A stretch of 64,000 nucleotides of DNA from Streptococcus sanguinis SK1 = NCTC 7863 (lineage in GTDB: Bacteria; Bacillota; Bacilli; Lactobacillales; Streptococcaceae). Of this stretch, positions 47,311 to 57,117 are shown one piece after another. The position numbers were made by a program, and so were the translations under genes. The notes beneath the pieces are model-generated. The model saw only the letters and a list, made by a program, of their open reading frames with translations, made no database searches and was not told where the DNA came from. The stretch lies in assembly GCF_000194945.1 (NCBI RefSeq), contig NZ_GL878507.1:62001-126000 (forward strand). The letters run 5' to 3'. Each line of letters opens with the position of its first letter. The stretch's first letter is position 1.

Positions 47311-47697
47311 TTATTCACTAAATCTTAAAAAATAACCATCTGGATCCAAAATCGCAAATTCATGGGGATAAATAAAGCTATCTCCCACTCGAAATTCTCT
47401 TTTCGTCAGCGGACGATGGATGGAATAGTCAGCTTCCAGTAGTTTTTTGTGGAGCTGAGGGACATCCTCGATGCCAAAGGAAATATTGACACCGCGTCCG
47501 AAAGGATAGGTCAGTTGGGCTAATTCTTCTGCGCTGCCTTCTTCTAGCATAAGTTGGCAGTCTTCAAGCGAGAGGAAGAGAAATTTGTCCTCTGGACGCT
47601 CGTATTCGACAGAGAATCCCAGCAAGTCGCAGTAGAAGTGGCGTGACTTGTCGATGTCAGATACCACGAATTCAGGAATGACAGCTTGATAGTCCAT
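47311..47697 (-). CDS. VOC superfamily protein (glyoxalase/bleomycin-resistance type)
   Basis: A 128-residue protein with the paired beta-alpha-beta-beta-beta modules of the VOC fold (IPEFVVSDIDKSRHFYCDLLG; then FAILDPDGYFLRFSE). It may bind a small drug or act as a dioxygenase; the sequence does not distinguish these. It is transcribed after exoA on the minus strand with an 11-base gap, and AAGGAG precedes its start. Confidence 0.8.
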   Translation of the reverse strand: MDYQAVIPEFVVSDIDKSRHFYCDLLGFSVEYERPEDKFLFLSLEDCQLMLEEGSAEELAQLTYPFGRGVNISFGIEDVPQLHKKLLEADYSIHRPLTKREFRVGDSFIYPHEFAILDPDGYFLRFSE

Positions 47698-47708
47698 TAG
47701 ATTTCTCC

Positions 47709-48536
47709 TTAGAGCTCAATTTCCATGACAATCGGTGTGTGGTCTTGGCGCGCACCGGAGTCGATCATATCAGACTTGGTCACCTTGTCAGCTACACGGT
47801 TACTGGTCAGCCAGTAGTCGATTCTCCAGCCTGTATTGTTGATTTTAGAAGTCTTGCTGCGCTGTGCCCACCAAGTGTATTGGTTAGGGATATCGCCGTG
47901 CAAGTGGCGGAAGGTATCGGTGAAGCCTTTAGCCAGCAGGTTAGTGAAGCCAGCGCGCTCTTCGTCAGTAAAGCCTGGTGAACGGCGGTTGCTGGCTGGA
48001 TTGGCCAGGTCGATTTCCTTGTGGGCCACATTGTAGTCGCCAGTAGCGAGGACTGGTTTTTGTTGATCTAGTGTTGCCAAGTATTCAGCGTATTTGGCAT
48101 CCCAGACTTGACGGTCATCCAAGCGTTTGAGTCCATCGCCAGCATTAGGCGTATAAACTTGAGTGACAAAGAAACCGTCAAATTCCAGCGTAATGATGCG
48201 ACCTTCAACATCCATGGTTGACGGAGCGCCGATTTCTGGGAAGGTTACGGTTGGCGTCAGTTCTTTTTTGTAGAGGAACATGGTTCCAGCATAGCCCTTG
48301 CGGGCCGGCTCTTGGGAGGAGCGCCAAGTGTTTTCATAGTCTGGGAAAAGATTTGTCAAAATCTCCAAGTGCTTTTTAGTCGGACCTGTCGCAGACAGTT
48401 TTGTTTCCTGAATGGCTATAATATCTGCATTTTCTGCTTGCAAGGTTTGGAGGACGGCCTGAGAGAGCTTAGCTCGGGCAGAATCACTGGTCAATGCAGC
48501 GTTGAGAGAGTCAATGTTCCAAGAGATGAGTTTCAT
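47709..48536 (-). CDS. exoA: Exodeoxyribonuclease III / AP endonuclease
   Basis: A 275-residue EEP-family DNA repair enzyme that cuts at abasic sites and trims 3' ends. Motifs: SWNIDSL at the start, QETKLS (about 41-46), GDYNVAHKEIDLANP (about 162-176) and a C-terminal DHTPIVMEI. AAAAGGAAA precedes the start. First gene of a two-gene unit with the VOC protein and close to nth, which acts in the same base-excision pathway. Confidence 0.93.
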   Translation of the reverse strand: MKLISWNIDSLNAALTSDSARAKLSQAVLQTLQAENADIIAIQETKLSATGPTKKHLEILTNLFPDYENTWRSSQEPARKGYAGTMFLYKKELTPTVTFPEIGAPSTMDVEGRIITLEFDGFFVTQVYTPNAGDGLKRLDDRQVWDAKYAEYLATLDQQKPVLATGDYNVAHKEIDLANPASNRRSPGFTDEERAGFTNLLAKGFTDTFRHLHGDIPNQYTWWAQRSKTSKINNTGWRIDYWLTSNRVADKVTKSDMIDSGARQDHTPIVMEIEL

Positions 48537-48676
48537 AAAATTTCCTTTTCTAGTAGAAGTTTACTGAGTTTATTATAACAAAATTTAGAACTGATTTATA
48601 GCAAAGTGATTGTAAGAAAGCTTGAAAAATAATGAAAATTTTTCTATAATATAGCGAGAAAAAATAGGGGGAAGCC

Positions 48677-49132
48677 ATGAAATTCTATTCTTATGATTAT
48701 GTTTTGAGTCAGATTAGTCAGCAAAACTGGGTGACTGTTGCGCTTTCTGTCTTGCTACTGCTTGTGACAGGATTTTTTGCTTTTAAGGCCTATCGCAATA
48801 AGCGTGATTCAAAATTTCGAGAACTAGCCATCATCTCTGTTTTGGCCTTGGTGGCCATGGTCTTGATTGGTATTAGTAATTTTCAGACTGACCAAGCCTC
48901 TAACAACCAGTTTCAAACCTCTCTTCATTTTATTGAGGTCATTTCAGAAGACTTGGGTGTGGATAAGTCGGAGGTCTATGTCAATACTTCAGCCGCAACT
49001 GATGGAGCGATTTTGAAGGTCGGAAAAAACTTTTATCGGGCTATGAGCGGCAGTGAGCCGGATAAATATCTGCTTGAAAAAATTGACTTGCATAAGACGA
49101 CAGATATCGAAATAGTGGAGGTTGAAAAATGA
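48677..49132 (+). CDS. DUF3290 membrane protein
   Basis: A 151-residue protein with two helices (about 19-37 and 52-68) and a C-terminal extracytoplasmic domain. It matches the DUF3290 family, which is almost always found beside a DUF421 gene, as here. The stop overlaps the DUF421 start by 4 bases. GGGGGAAG precedes the start, and a TATAAT-like -10 lies near 48647. Function unknown. Confidence 0.85.
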   Translation: MKFYSYDYVLSQISQQNWVTVALSVLLLLVTGFFAFKAYRNKRDSKFRELAIISVLALVAMVLIGISNFQTDQASNNQFQTSLHFIEVISEDLGVDKSEVYVNTSAATDGAILKVGKNFYRAMSGSEPDKYLLEKIDLHKTTDIEIVEVEK

Positions 49133-49761
49133 CATTGAATTTTCTTGAAATCCTAATTAAACTAGCGCTGGGGCTTTTCTCACTCGTTTTTGTCATCAAT
49201 GTGACGGGAAAAGGCAATCTGGCGCCAAATTCAGCGATCGACCAGATTCAAAACTATGTTCTTGGTGGTATTATCGGTGGGGTGATTTACAATAGCTCCA
49301 TTAACATCCTCCAGTATGCGGTCATTCTCATCATGTGGACTATCTTGGTCTTGACCCTAAAGTGGCTCAATAATAATGTCCGTGCGGTTAAGCATTTGAT
49401 TGACGGCAAGCCGACAACGTTGATTCAGCACGGGAAATTGAGTCCCGAAGCCTGCCGTTCTGTTGGTCTTTCAGCAGCAGATGTAGCTTTGAAGCTACGC
49501 AGCCAAGGTATTTTCCAGCTCAAGCAGGTCAAACGGGCGGTTATAGAGCAAAACGGCCAGCTGATTATTGTACAAGCTGGTGAAGAGAATCCTAAATATC
49601 CGCTTATCACAGATGGTGTTGTCCAAATTGATATTCTGGAGTCTATTGATAAAACAGAAGAATGGCTGGTGGATAGACTGGCTAAAGATGGTTATACTGA
49701 TATTTCTAATATCTTCATCGCAGAATACGAAAGAGGCAATTTGAATGTTGTGACCTATTAA
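49129..49761 (+). CDS. DUF421/YetF family membrane protein
   Basis: A 210-residue protein with three N-terminal helices followed by the conserved cytoplasmic YetF domain (about 85-160; LIDGKPTTLIQHGKLS and LRSQGIFQLKQVKRAVIEQNG). Relatives in Bacillus are linked to spore germination or stress; the streptococcal role is unknown. Coupled by a 4-base overlap to the DUF3290 gene, so the two probably form a complex. Confidence 0.87.
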   Translation: MTLNFLEILIKLALGLFSLVFVINVTGKGNLAPNSAIDQIQNYVLGGIIGGVIYNSSINILQYAVILIMWTILVLTLKWLNNNVRAVKHLIDGKPTTLIQHGKLSPEACRSVGLSAADVALKLRSQGIFQLKQVKRAVIEQNGQLIIVQAGEENPKYPLITDGVVQIDILESIDKTEEWLVDRLAKDGYTDISNIFIAEYERGNLNVVTY

Positions 49762-49786
49762 ACCTAGAATATTTTCTAGGTTTTTT
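49761..49786 (+). terminator. Terminator after the DUF421 gene
   Basis: AACCTAGAA (49761-49769) pairs with TTCTAGGTT (49774-49782), followed by T residues. Confidence 0.88.
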
Positions 49787-49889
49787 AATTGATTTTATTG
49801 TAAATGAATGTCTTTTCGCAAACTTAACAAAATATGATATAATGAAGTGCTATCAAAAAAGGTTTCATTAGCCTTGAAAGGATTAAAAA

Positions 49890-51887
49890 ATGACTGAGAA
49901 ACAATCGTTTTATATTACGACACCTATTTACTATCCGAGCGGCAAGCTCCACATCGGGTCTGCCTATACGACCATTGCTTGTGATGTTCTGGCTCGCTAC
50001 AAGCGTCTCATGGGCTACGATGTTTTCTATCTGACTGGTCTTGATGAGCATGGACAGAAGATTCAGCAAAAAGCTGAAGAAGCTGGTATCAGTCCTCAAG
50101 CTTATGTCGATGGGATGGCAGTTGGGGTCAAGGAACTCTGGAAACTGCTGGACATTTCTTATGATAAATTTATCCGGACAACTGATGACTACCATGAAAA
50201 GGTTGTAGCTGATGTCTTTGAAAGACTTTTAGCCCAAGATGATATCTACTTGGGTGAATATTCAGGCTGGTACTCTGTATCTGATGAGGAATTCTTTACC
50301 GAAAGCCAGCTGGCTGAAGTCTTCCGTGATGAAAATGGAAAGGTAACCGGCGGAATTGCGCCGTCTGGACACGAAGTGGAGTGGGTATCAGAAGAGTCTT
50401 ACTTCCTCCGTCTCAGCAAGTACCAAGACCGCTTGGTAGAATTTTTTAAATCTCATCCAGACTTTATCACACCAGACGGGCGTCTCAATGAAATGCTGAA
50501 AAACTTTATTGAGCCGGGTCTGGAAGATTTAGCCGTATCTCGGACGACCTTTACTTGGGGCGTGCCGGTGCCATCTAACCCTAAACACGTTATTTATGTC
50601 TGGATTGATGCACTACTCAACTATGCGACAGCACTTGGCTACGGTCAGGATAATCATGCTAACTACGATAAATTCTGGAATGGAACAGTCTTCCATATGG
50701 TGGGCAAGGACATTCTGCGTTTCCACTCTATCTACTGGCCAATCCTGCTCATGATGCTGGATATTAAGCTGCCCGACCGCTTGATTGCTCACGGCTGGTT
50801 TGTCATGAAGGATGGCAAGATGTCCAAGTCCAAGGGCAATGTGGTCTATCCTGAAATGCTGGTAGAACGCTATGGCTTGGATGCCCTGCGTTATTACCTC
50901 ATGCGCAGTCTTCCTGTTGGTTCAGACGGAACCTTCACTCCTGAGGACTATATAGGTCGGATCAACTATGAGTTAGCTAATGACCTTGGGAACCTGCTTA
51001 ACCGTACTGTTTCCATGATTAACAAGTACTTTAACGGTCAAGTACCAGCCTACGAAGAAAATGTAACAGACTTTGATGGAGCTCTGGCTCAGGTAGCAGC
51101 TCAATCTATCGCTGACTACTACAAACACATGGATGCAGTAGACTACCCACGCGCCTTGGAAGCAGTCTGGACACTCATCTCCCGCACCAATAAATATATC
51201 GATGAAACTGCTCCTTGGGTTCTGGCTAAGGATGAAACCAAGGTCAAAGAACTGGCGGCAGTCATGAGCCACTTGGCATCCAGCCTTCGTGTTGTGGCAC
51301 ACATGATTGATCCTTTCATGATGGAAACAAGCAAGGCTGTCCTCAGCCAACTTGGCTTGCCTCAAGCAACTTCGCTGGAAAACCTAGCAATTGACCAGCT
51401 CCCATCAGGTCTGACAGTTGTAGAGAAAGGGACACCAATCTTCCCGCGCCTGGATATGGAAGAAGAAATTGCCTATATCAAGGGACAAATGGAAGGTAAC
51501 AAATCTGCGGTTGAAAAAGAATGGAATCCAGAAGAAGTCGAGCTCAAACTTAACCGCAAGGAAATCAAGTTTGACGACTTTGATAAGGTAGAAATCCGTG
51601 TCGCAGAAGTCAAAGAGGTTTCTAAAGTTGAAGGTTCTGACAAGCTTCTTCAGTTCCGCTTGGATGCTGGTGACGGTGAAGACCGCCAAATCCTCTCTGG
51701 TATTGCTAAATACTATCCAAACGAGCAAGAACTGGTCGGTAAGAAAGTCCAAATCGTAGCTAACCTCAAACCGCGCAAAATGATGGGCCGCATCAGCCAA
51801 GGTATGATTCTATCAGCCGAGCACGGCGACCAACTGACTCTCCTTACCGTGGACGAAAAGGTCCCAAATGGAAGTTTGATTGGATAA
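49890..51887 (+). CDS. metS: Methionyl-tRNA synthetase
   Basis: A 665-residue class I synthetase (also called metG). Signature motifs are HIGS (21-24) and KMSKS (310-314). The C-terminal ~110 residues form a tRNA-binding OB domain ([17 protein letters not shown]). The zinc-knuckle cysteines of the larger subtype are absent in the insertion ([13 protein letters not shown]). An extended -10 (TGATATAAT, to 49843) lies 47 bases before the start and AAAGG before the ATG. No T-box leader is present. Confidence 0.96.
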   Translation: MTEKQSFYITTPIYYPSGKLHIGSAYTTIACDVLARYKRLMGYDVFYLTGLDEHGQKIQQKAEEAGISPQAYVDGMAVGVKELWKLLDISYDKFIRTTDDYHEKVVADVFERLLAQDDIYLGEYSGWYSVSDEEFFTESQLAEVFRDENGKVTGGIAPSGHEVEWVSEESYFLRLSKYQDRLVEFFKSHPDFITPDGRLNEMLKNFIEPGLEDLAVSRTTFTWGVPVPSNPKHVIYVWIDALLNYATALGYGQDNHANYDKFWNGTVFHMVGKDILRFHSIYWPILLMMLDIKLPDRLIAHGWFVMKDGKMSKSKGNVVYPEMLVERYGLDALRYYLMRSLPVGSDGTFTPEDYIGRINYELANDLGNLLNRTVSMINKYFNGQVPAYEENVTDFDGALAQVAAQSIADYYKHMDAVDYPRALEAVWTLISRTNKYIDETAPWVLAKDETKVKELAAVMSHLASSLRVVAHMIDPFMMETSKAVLSQLGLPQATSLENLAIDQLPSGLTVVEKGTPIFPRLDMEEEIAYIKGQMEGNKSAVEKEWNPEEVELKLNRKEIKFDDFDKVEIRVAEVKEVSKVEGSDKLLQFRLDAGDGEDRQILSGIAKYYPNEQELVGKKVQIVANLKPRKMMGRISQGMILSAEHGDQLTLLTVDEKVPNGSLIG

Positions 51888-51946
51888 CAATCTTTGATTG
51901 ATGGGTAAGGTGCGCAAAAAGAATTTTTGACTTTGTTCGATAATGT

Positions 51947-51977
51947 TCCCCTAGCAGGAGGCTGCTGGGGGATTTTT
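51947..51977 (+). terminator. Terminator after metS
   Basis: TCCCCTAGCAG (51947-51957) pairs with CTGCTGGGGGA (51962-51972) with one T-G pair, followed by TTTTT. Confidence 0.85.
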
Positions 51978-52002
51978 GATGTAATATTCTCTTTGAAACC
52001 GC

Positions 52003-52031
52003 TTGACAAAAGGTATATATATTTGTATAAT
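52003..52031 (+). promoter_or_regulatory. Consensus promoter of the 44-codon peptide and DUF4230-like unit
   Basis: TTGACA (52003-52008) and TATAAT (52026-52031) are both exact and spaced 17 bases. Confidence 0.85.
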
Positions 52032-52061
52032 TTTTATTGAAAAAGTTTTAGGAGTTATATT

Positions 52062-52196
52062 ATGAAAATAGTAAAAATTGCATCACTTGTTTTGTTGTTG
52101 CTTTTAATTGTCATTCTCTTTCCGCTAAATCCTTATTTAGCAGCTTTTCTGGCTATTATCAGTCTTGGAACAGCATTTTTGATTCGGAGGAAGTAG
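52062..52196 (+). CDS. 44-residue hydrophobic membrane peptide
   Basis: A short ORF with AGGAG at 52050-52054 before its ATG and a consensus promoter 31 bases upstream. The peptide is MKIVKIA, then two hydrophobic segments (LVLLLLLIVILF and AAFLAIISLGTAFL) separated by PLNPY, ending IRRK. It is 4 bases before the next gene, so the two are co-transcribed. I do not recognise a family; a small membrane partner or regulator of the neighbouring protein is plausible. Confidence 0.65.
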   Translation: MKIVKIASLVLLLLLIVILFPLNPYLAAFLAIISLGTAFLIRRK

Positions 52197-52200
52197 GATA

Positions 52201-52857
52201 ATGAAAGTAGTTAAGGATTTCATGAAAAAAGTTTTGGGGGCTAAGGTTTACATATGGATTGTGGTAGCCGTTCTTGCTATCTTTTTTATTGTTGCGAAAA
52301 CTTATAATATCATTGGATTTTTCCAAGGTAAAAACGCTTCAGATGAGCGAAGTCAAATCTATACGCAAATCACTCGCTTAGAGAAAGTCAACGAAAGTGT
52401 CTTTTTGGATGTAGGGATTCAAAAGGTTGAAACGATTGAGAAAGATAAGAAGATTCCTGGTACCAATATCAGTATTCCACTGTCTGTTAAGAAAGCTATT
52501 ATCATTCTAAATTACACGGCTAAATTTGGAATTAAAGAAGGAATTAAGATTAAGAAAATTGCTGAACATGAGTACGAGCTAACTATACCTAAATATGAAG
52601 TCATAGGTGTAAAGATTTCAGATAATCCAAAAGATCGATACAAACTCTATGATATGAGCGGACAGCTATTGAGCGGTTCAACGGAAAATATTGATACTGG
52701 AGAGCATGTTGCTAAATCTCTTAGCAATAAAGAACAAGAAGGGTATATTAAACAGTATAAAAATCTTATTACGGAATCGGCAGAAGCCTATTATACAAAT
52801 ATCGTGACTAGTATTGACCCAGATGCTAAAGTGACCTTTAAAAATGTAAACCAATAG
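52201..52857 (+). CDS. Membrane-anchored protein, probable DUF4230 family
   Basis: A 218-residue protein with one N-terminal helix (about 18-36) and a soluble remainder, probably outside the cell. The pattern SQIYTQITRLEKVNESVFLD followed by a beta-rich middle and a C-terminal helix (TESAEAYYTNIVTSI) resembles DUF4230 proteins; I rate the family match as moderate. AGGAAGTAGG just before the start overlaps the preceding stop. AT-rich and accessory-looking. It ends at a terminator. Confidence 0.55.
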   Translation: MKVVKDFMKKVLGAKVYIWIVVAVLAIFFIVAKTYNIIGFFQGKNASDERSQIYTQITRLEKVNESVFLDVGIQKVETIEKDKKIPGTNISIPLSVKKAIIILNYTAKFGIKEGIKIKKIAEHEYELTIPKYEVIGVKISDNPKDRYKLYDMSGQLLSGSTENIDTGEHVAKSLSNKEQEGYIKQYKNLITESAEAYYTNIVTSIDPDAKVTFKNVNQ

Positions 52858-52924
52858 GAAACAAAATTTCTTTATAGTGATACAGTTTGGCATATAGTGA
52901 AATATATCGTTCTATCAACTGGGC

Positions 52925-52959
52925 AAAGCATCTTGCACATCATTGCAAGGTGCTTTTTT
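52925..52959 (+). terminator. Terminator after the DUF4230-like gene
   Basis: AAAGCATCTTGCA (52925-52937) pairs with TGCAAGGTGCTTT (52944-52956), followed by T residues. Confidence 0.85.
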
Positions 52960-53073
52960 ATGTCCCATACCATATCGCAAACCCTCAATTTTGTTTAAAA
53001 CAAACAAAAAATATGGAAAAAAACAGAGAAATGAGTTATAATAAACAAAACTAGAGTGTAGAGAGGGAATAGT

Positions 53074-53829
53074 ATGGGTAAAAATCAGAGACAGGATGAA
53101 ATAATTAGGCTGGTTGATCGAGCTGGGACAGTTACGGTTGCTGAGATTGTAGAGAGTATGAAGGTCTCAGACATGACGGTTCGGCGGGACTTGATTGAGT
53201 TGGAAAGTAAAGGGCTGCTGACTCGTGTTCACGGTGGGGCTAAAAGTAATCAGCATCTCAAGTATAGAGAAATCCCTCATGAAGAGAAGCTTTATCAGAA
53301 TATTGAGGCCAAGCGGACTGTGGCCAAGAAAGCTGTGGAGCTGATTGAAGATGGCGATACTATTTTTCTTGGGCCGGGGACTTCTGTGGAAGTGCTGGCA
53401 GAGGAAATCACCAATCAGCATCTGCGCGTGATTACAAATTGTCTGCCGATTTTTCACGACCTTTTAAAAAAGAAGTCGGATACCTTCAAAGTCTTTCTCC
53501 TTGGTGGGGAGATGCGGGAAGCGACTCAAGCCTTTGTCGGCGAGATGACCAATGCCATCATGGATAAGATGTACTTTACTAAGATGTTTTTCAGTGGCAA
53601 TGGTATCAAAAACGGGCAGATTATGACCTCTTCTTTTGAAGAGGCCTATACTCAGAAGTTAGCTTTGGAGCGCTCGACAGAGACCTACCTACTGATTGAT
53701 TCTTCTAAGATTGGCAAGGAAGACTTCACTTCTATCTGTCCTTTGGCTGATATTACAGCTGTTATCACAGACCAGATGTCTGAAAATGCTCAGGAAGAAC
53801 TGGAGGTTTATACCAAGATTATTTCCTAG
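53074..53829 (+). CDS. lacR: Lactose phosphotransferase system repressor LacR
   Basis: A 251-residue DeoR-family regulator. The winged HTH is at about 6-57 (VTVAEIVESMKVSDMTVRRDL), and the DeoRC effector domain carries FLGPGTSVEVLAE and the LIDSSKIGKEDF motif. LacR represses the lac genes and is released by tagatose-6-phosphate. AGAGAGGG precedes the start. Its own upstream region contains TTTGTTT/AAACAAAC elements (about 52990-53010), suggesting autoregulation. A terminator separates it from lacA. Confidence 0.93.
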   Translation: MGKNQRQDEIIRLVDRAGTVTVAEIVESMKVSDMTVRRDLIELESKGLLTRVHGGAKSNQHLKYREIPHEEKLYQNIEAKRTVAKKAVELIEDGDTIFLGPGTSVEVLAEEITNQHLRVITNCLPIFHDLLKKKSDTFKVFLLGGEMREATQAFVGEMTNAIMDKMYFTKMFFSGNGIKNGQIMTSSFEEAYTQKLALERSTETYLLIDSSKIGKEDFTSICPLADITAVITDQMSENAQEELEVYTKIIS

Positions 53830-53859
53830 TTTATTTTAAATGGATGAAAAAATTATCAG

Positions 53860-53883
53860 AAAGCTCTTTTTAGGGCTTTTTTT
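53860..53883 (+). terminator. Terminator after lacR
   Basis: AAAGCTC (53860-53866) pairs with GGGCTTT (53873-53879) followed by T residues that run into the lac operator. Confidence 0.75.
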
Positions 53884-53964
53884 GTTTATTTTAATCATCT
53901 TTAAAAATATTTTGATTAAAATAAACAAAAATCTGTTGACAAATAACTTTTAAAGGAGTATAGT
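53879..53964 (+). promoter_or_regulatory. lacA promoter with 19-bp LacR inverted repeat
   Basis: TTTTTGTTTATTTTAATCA (53879-53897) is perfectly inverted at 53913-53931 with a 15-base centre. It lies just upstream of TTGACA (53936-53941), which is spaced 17 bases from TATAGT (53959-53964). The TGTTTATTTT half-site agrees with DeoR/LacR-type operators. Confidence 0.82.
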
Positions 53965-54037
53965 ATGCTTATAGGAAACAGAAAGTGTTTTTTATAAACA
54001 ATATTCTGTTCAAAAAATCAAACAAAGGAGAATGCTC

Positions 54038-54463
54038 ATGGCAATTATTATTGGAGCAGATGCTGCTGGAAGCAAGCTGAAAGATGTAGTCAAGGATTTT
54101 CTCGTCGGAGAAAACTTTGAAGTGGTGGATGTGACGAAAGAAGGTCAGGATTTTGTTGATGTGACCCTTGCAGTTGCGGCTGAGGTGAATAAACAAGAGG
54201 AAAATCTTGGTATTGTCATTGACGCTTATGGTGCTGGTCCATTTATGGTAGCGACCAAAATTAAAGGCATGGTTGCTGCGGAAGTTTCAGATGAACGTTC
54301 TGCCTACATGACTCGTGGCCATAACAACTCTCGCATGATTACAATGGGAGCTGAAATCGTTGGTGAAGGGCTGGCTAAGAACATTGCCAAAGGCTTTGTC
54401 AATGGTAAATACGACGGCGGCCGTCACCAAATCCGGGTCGACATGCTCAACAAGATGTGCTAA
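54038..54463 (+). CDS. lacA: Galactose-6-phosphate isomerase subunit LacA
   Basis: A 141-residue subunit of the heteromeric enzyme that converts galactose-6-phosphate to tagatose-6-phosphate. It shows the RpiB/LacA fold pattern ([20 protein letters not shown], then [17 protein letters not shown]). An ATG at 54032 is in frame, but AAAGGAG at 54024-54030 fits 54038. First gene of lacABCD, immediately after the LacR-controlled promoter. Confidence 0.95.
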   Translation: MAIIIGADAAGSKLKDVVKDFLVGENFEVVDVTKEGQDFVDVTLAVAAEVNKQEENLGIVIDAYGAGPFMVATKIKGMVAAEVSDERSAYMTRGHNNSRMITMGAEIVGEGLAKNIAKGFVNGKYDGGRHQIRVDMLNKMC

Positions 54464-54479
54464 GAAAAGGAGAAATCAA

Positions 54480-54995
54480 ATGAAAATTGCAATTGGATGT
54501 GACCATATCGTTACCAATGAAAAAATGGCAGTCTCAGATTTTCTAAAATCAAAAGGCTATGAAGTTCTTGATTTTGGTACTTATGACCATACTCGTACTC
54601 ACTACCCAATCTTTGGTAAAAAAGTAGGGGAGGCAGTCGTTAGTGGACAAGCAGATCTTGGTGTTTGTATCTGTGGTACAGGTGTTGGTATCAACAATGC
54701 TGTAAATAAAGTTCCTGGTGTTCGTTCAGCTTTGGTACGCGACATGACTTCAGCTCTCTATGCTAAAGAAGAGCTCAACGCCAATGTTATCGGTTTTGGT
54801 GGAAAAATCACTGGTGAGCTCCTTATGTGTGACATCATAGAAGCTTTCATTCATGCGGAGTACAAGCCGACTGAAGAAAATAAAAAATTGATCGCAAAAA
54901 TTGAGCACGTTGAGACTCACAATGCTCATCAAACAGATGCCAACTTCTTTACAGAATTTCTTGAAAAATGGGATCGTGGAGAGTACCACGACTAG
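54480..54995 (+). CDS. lacB: Galactose-6-phosphate isomerase subunit LacB
   Basis: A 171-residue partner of LacA with the family motifs [30 protein letters not shown] and [13 protein letters not shown]. The frame is open much further upstream into lacA, but the ATG at 54480 has AAGGAG at the correct distance. It begins 16 bases after lacA. Confidence 0.95.
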   Translation: MKIAIGCDHIVTNEKMAVSDFLKSKGYEVLDFGTYDHTRTHYPIFGKKVGEAVVSGQADLGVCICGTGVGINNAVNKVPGVRSALVRDMTSALYAKEELNANVIGFGGKITGELLMCDIIEAFIHAEYKPTEENKKLIAKIEHVETHNAHQTDANFFTEFLEKWDRGEYHD

Positions 54996-55007
54996 TGAGG
55001 TAGCCAG

Positions 55008-55937
55008 ATGATTCTTACAGTGACCATGAATCCTTCTATCGATATTTCCTATCCCTTAGAAGAATTGAAAATAGATACTGTTAATCGTGTTTCGGAAGTC
55101 AGTAAAACAGCGGGGGGCAAAGGCCTCAACGTAACCAGGGTCTTGGCAGAAATTGGAGACAATGTCGCTGCGACAGGACTGATTGGTGGGACTAATGGTG
55201 AATTTCTCTTGCAGAATCTTCATCAAGCTGTACGTCCATTATTTTATAATATTTCGGGAAATACGAGGAATTGCATTGCTATCTTACACGAAGGTAAGCA
55301 AACAGAAATCCTAGAAGCCGGTCCGACTATTACAGCGGATGAGGCAAATGGTTTTTTACAACATTTTAAATCATTAATGGAATCAGCTGAGGTAGTTAGT
55401 ATCTCGGGAAGTCTACCAACAGGTTTACCTGTTGAATATTATATTCAATTGGTTGAAATTGCTAATCAAGCTGGTAATAAGGTGGTGCTGGATTGCTCTG
55501 GAGCAGCTCTGGAAGCTGTGCTTAAATCAGATGTGAAACCAACTGCCATCAAGCCTAATAATGAGGAACTTTCTCAGTTACTGGGTCGCGAAGTTTCCAA
55601 AGATTTGGATGAGTTAAAAGCTGTCCTTTCAGAACCGCTATTTGAAGGAATCGAGTGGATCATCGTATCACTCGGTGCAGATGGAGCTTTCGCTAAGCAC
55701 TGGGATACTTTCTATAAAGTAGATATTCCTAAAATCCAAGTGGTCAATCCAGTTGGCTCTGGTGACTCAACTGTTGCAGGGATTTCTTCGGCCTTGAATC
55801 ATCAAGCGAATGATGTTTCTCTGCTCAAAAAAGCGAATGTTCTTGGCATGCTCAATGCCCAAGAAAAAATGACCGGCCATGTCAATGTTGAAAACTACGA
55901 TGGCCTATACAATCAAATCACAGTAAAAGAGGTATAA
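55008..55937 (+). CDS. lacC: Tagatose-6-phosphate kinase
   Basis: A 309-residue PfkB-family kinase that makes tagatose-1,6-bisphosphate. Signatures: [14 protein letters not shown] at the start, [13 protein letters not shown] (about 37-49) and the catalytic [13 protein letters not shown] (about 248-260, with the Asp base). It lies 12 bases after lacB and 3 bases before lacD. Confidence 0.94.
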   Translation: MILTVTMNPSIDISYPLEELKIDTVNRVSEVSKTAGGKGLNVTRVLAEIGDNVAATGLIGGTNGEFLLQNLHQAVRPLFYNISGNTRNCIAILHEGKQTEILEAGPTITADEANGFLQHFKSLMESAEVVSISGSLPTGLPVEYYIQLVEIANQAGNKVVLDCSGAALEAVLKSDVKPTAIKPNNEELSQLLGREVSKDLDELKAVLSEPLFEGIEWIIVSLGADGAFAKHWDTFYKVDIPKIQVVNPVGSGDSTVAGISSALNHQANDVSLLKKANVLGMLNAQEKMTGHVNVENYDGLYNQITVKEV

Positions 55938-55940
55938 AGA

Positions 55941-56921
55941 ATGGTATTAACAGAACAAAAACGCAAGTACATGGAAAAACTTTCTGATGAGAATGGCATC
56001 ATTTCTGCTTTGGCATTTGACCAACGCGGTGCTTTGAAACGTCTCATGGCTCAACACCAGGAAGCAGAACCAACAGTAGCTCAAATGGAAGAACTGAAAG
56101 TTTTGGTCGCAGAAGAGCTGACTCCTTATGCTTCATCTATGCTGCTGGATCCTGAGTATGGACTGCCTGCTACTAAGGCTTTGGACAAGAATGCTGGCTT
56201 GCTATTGGCCTATGAAAAGACAGGCTATGATACTTCTAGTACCAAGCGCCTGCCAGACTGTCTGGATGTTTGGTCTGCAAAACGCATCAAAGAACAAGGT
56301 GCGGATGCGGTGAAATTCCTCCTTTACTATGATGTAGACAGCTCTGAGGAACTCAACCAACAAAAGCAGGCTTATATCGAGCGTGTGGGTTCTGAGTGTG
56401 TGGCAGAAGATATTCCTTTCTTCCTTGAAATCTTGGCTTACGATGAAAAGATTGCGGATGCTTCCAGCGCTGAGTACGCTAAAGTGAAACCACACAAGGT
56501 TATCGGTGCCATGAAGGTCTTCTCAGATCCACGTTTCAACATTGATGTCTTGAAAGTGGAAGTTCCAGTCAATGTTAAATACGTTGAAGGCTTTGGCGAT
56601 GGTGAAGTGGTTCATACTAAAGAACAAGCTGCTGCCTTCTTCAAGGAACAGGATGAAGCAACTAACCTGCCATACATCTATTTGAGTGCTGGTGTATCTG
56701 CAAAACTCTTCCAAGAAACACTTGTGTTTGCTCATGAGTCAGGTGCTAACTTCAACGGCGTTCTTTGTGGACGTGCGACTTGGGCTGGTAGTGTCAAGGA
56801 CTACATTGAGCAAGGTGAAGAAGCAGCTCGCAAGTGGCTCCGTACAACAGGATTTGAAAATATTGATGAGCTAAACAAGGTCCTTCAAAAAACAGCTACC
56901 TCGTGGAAAGAAAGAGTCTAA
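55941..56921 (+). CDS. lacD: Tagatose-1,6-bisphosphate aldolase
   Basis: A 326-residue class I aldolase of the LacD family that splits tagatose-1,6-bisphosphate into DHAP and glyceraldehyde-3-phosphate. The start [24 protein letters not shown] (the Schiff-base lysine region is in [12 protein letters not shown], about 205) and [14 protein letters not shown] are typical. In S. pyogenes a LacD paralogue also acts as a regulator; the position here inside lacABCD indicates the metabolic form. Confidence 0.94.
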   Translation: MVLTEQKRKYMEKLSDENGIISALAFDQRGALKRLMAQHQEAEPTVAQMEELKVLVAEELTPYASSMLLDPEYGLPATKALDKNAGLLLAYEKTGYDTSSTKRLPDCLDVWSAKRIKEQGADAVKFLLYYDVDSSEELNQQKQAYIERVGSECVAEDIPFFLEILAYDEKIADASSAEYAKVKPHKVIGAMKVFSDPRFNIDVLKVEVPVNVKYVEGFGDGEVVHTKEQAAAFFKEQDEATNLPYIYLSAGVSAKLFQETLVFAHESGANFNGVLCGRATWAGSVKDYIEQGEEAARKWLRTTGFENIDELNKVLQKTATSWKERV

Positions 56922-56950
56922 AAATAGTTAAAAAATAAATAAAGTAAGGG

Positions 56951-56979
56951 TTTACATTCTGATACTGATATGCTATAAT
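56951..56979 (+). promoter_or_regulatory. lacT promoter
   Basis: TTTACA (56951-56956) and TATAAT (56974-56979) are spaced 17 bases, with an extended TGC before the -10. It starts a second lac transcript, lacTFEG. Confidence 0.82.
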
Positions 56980-56994
56980 GAAATCAGAAATTGA

Positions 56995-57080
56995 ATAGGG
57001 TGAGCGTTACTAAGTTGGATTAGGCGTGACCGCAAATAAATTGAGGGAAGATATAACCTCGGTTTGTTTGTGGTCTTTTT
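56995..57080 (+). promoter_or_regulatory. LacT antitermination leader (RAT site and terminator)
   Basis: The leader shows AGGGTGAGCGTTACTAAGTT and GGATTAGGCGTGACC, a ribonucleic antiterminator type arrangement, overlapping a terminator in which GACC-CAAA-GAGG (57028-57055) pairs with CCTC-TTTG-GGTC (57057-57075), followed by TTTTTG. LacT binding would free the transcript. This is the normal layout of BglG-type control in streptococcal lac operons. Confidence 0.78.
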
Positions 57081-57117
57081 GTTTTGTCAGAACCCTAGAA
57101 AATGAAGAGGAGGAGAT

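Noticed and set aside
49787..49889. T-box leader before metS
   Set aside because: The interval is too short and has no T-box motif; only an extended -10 promoter is present.
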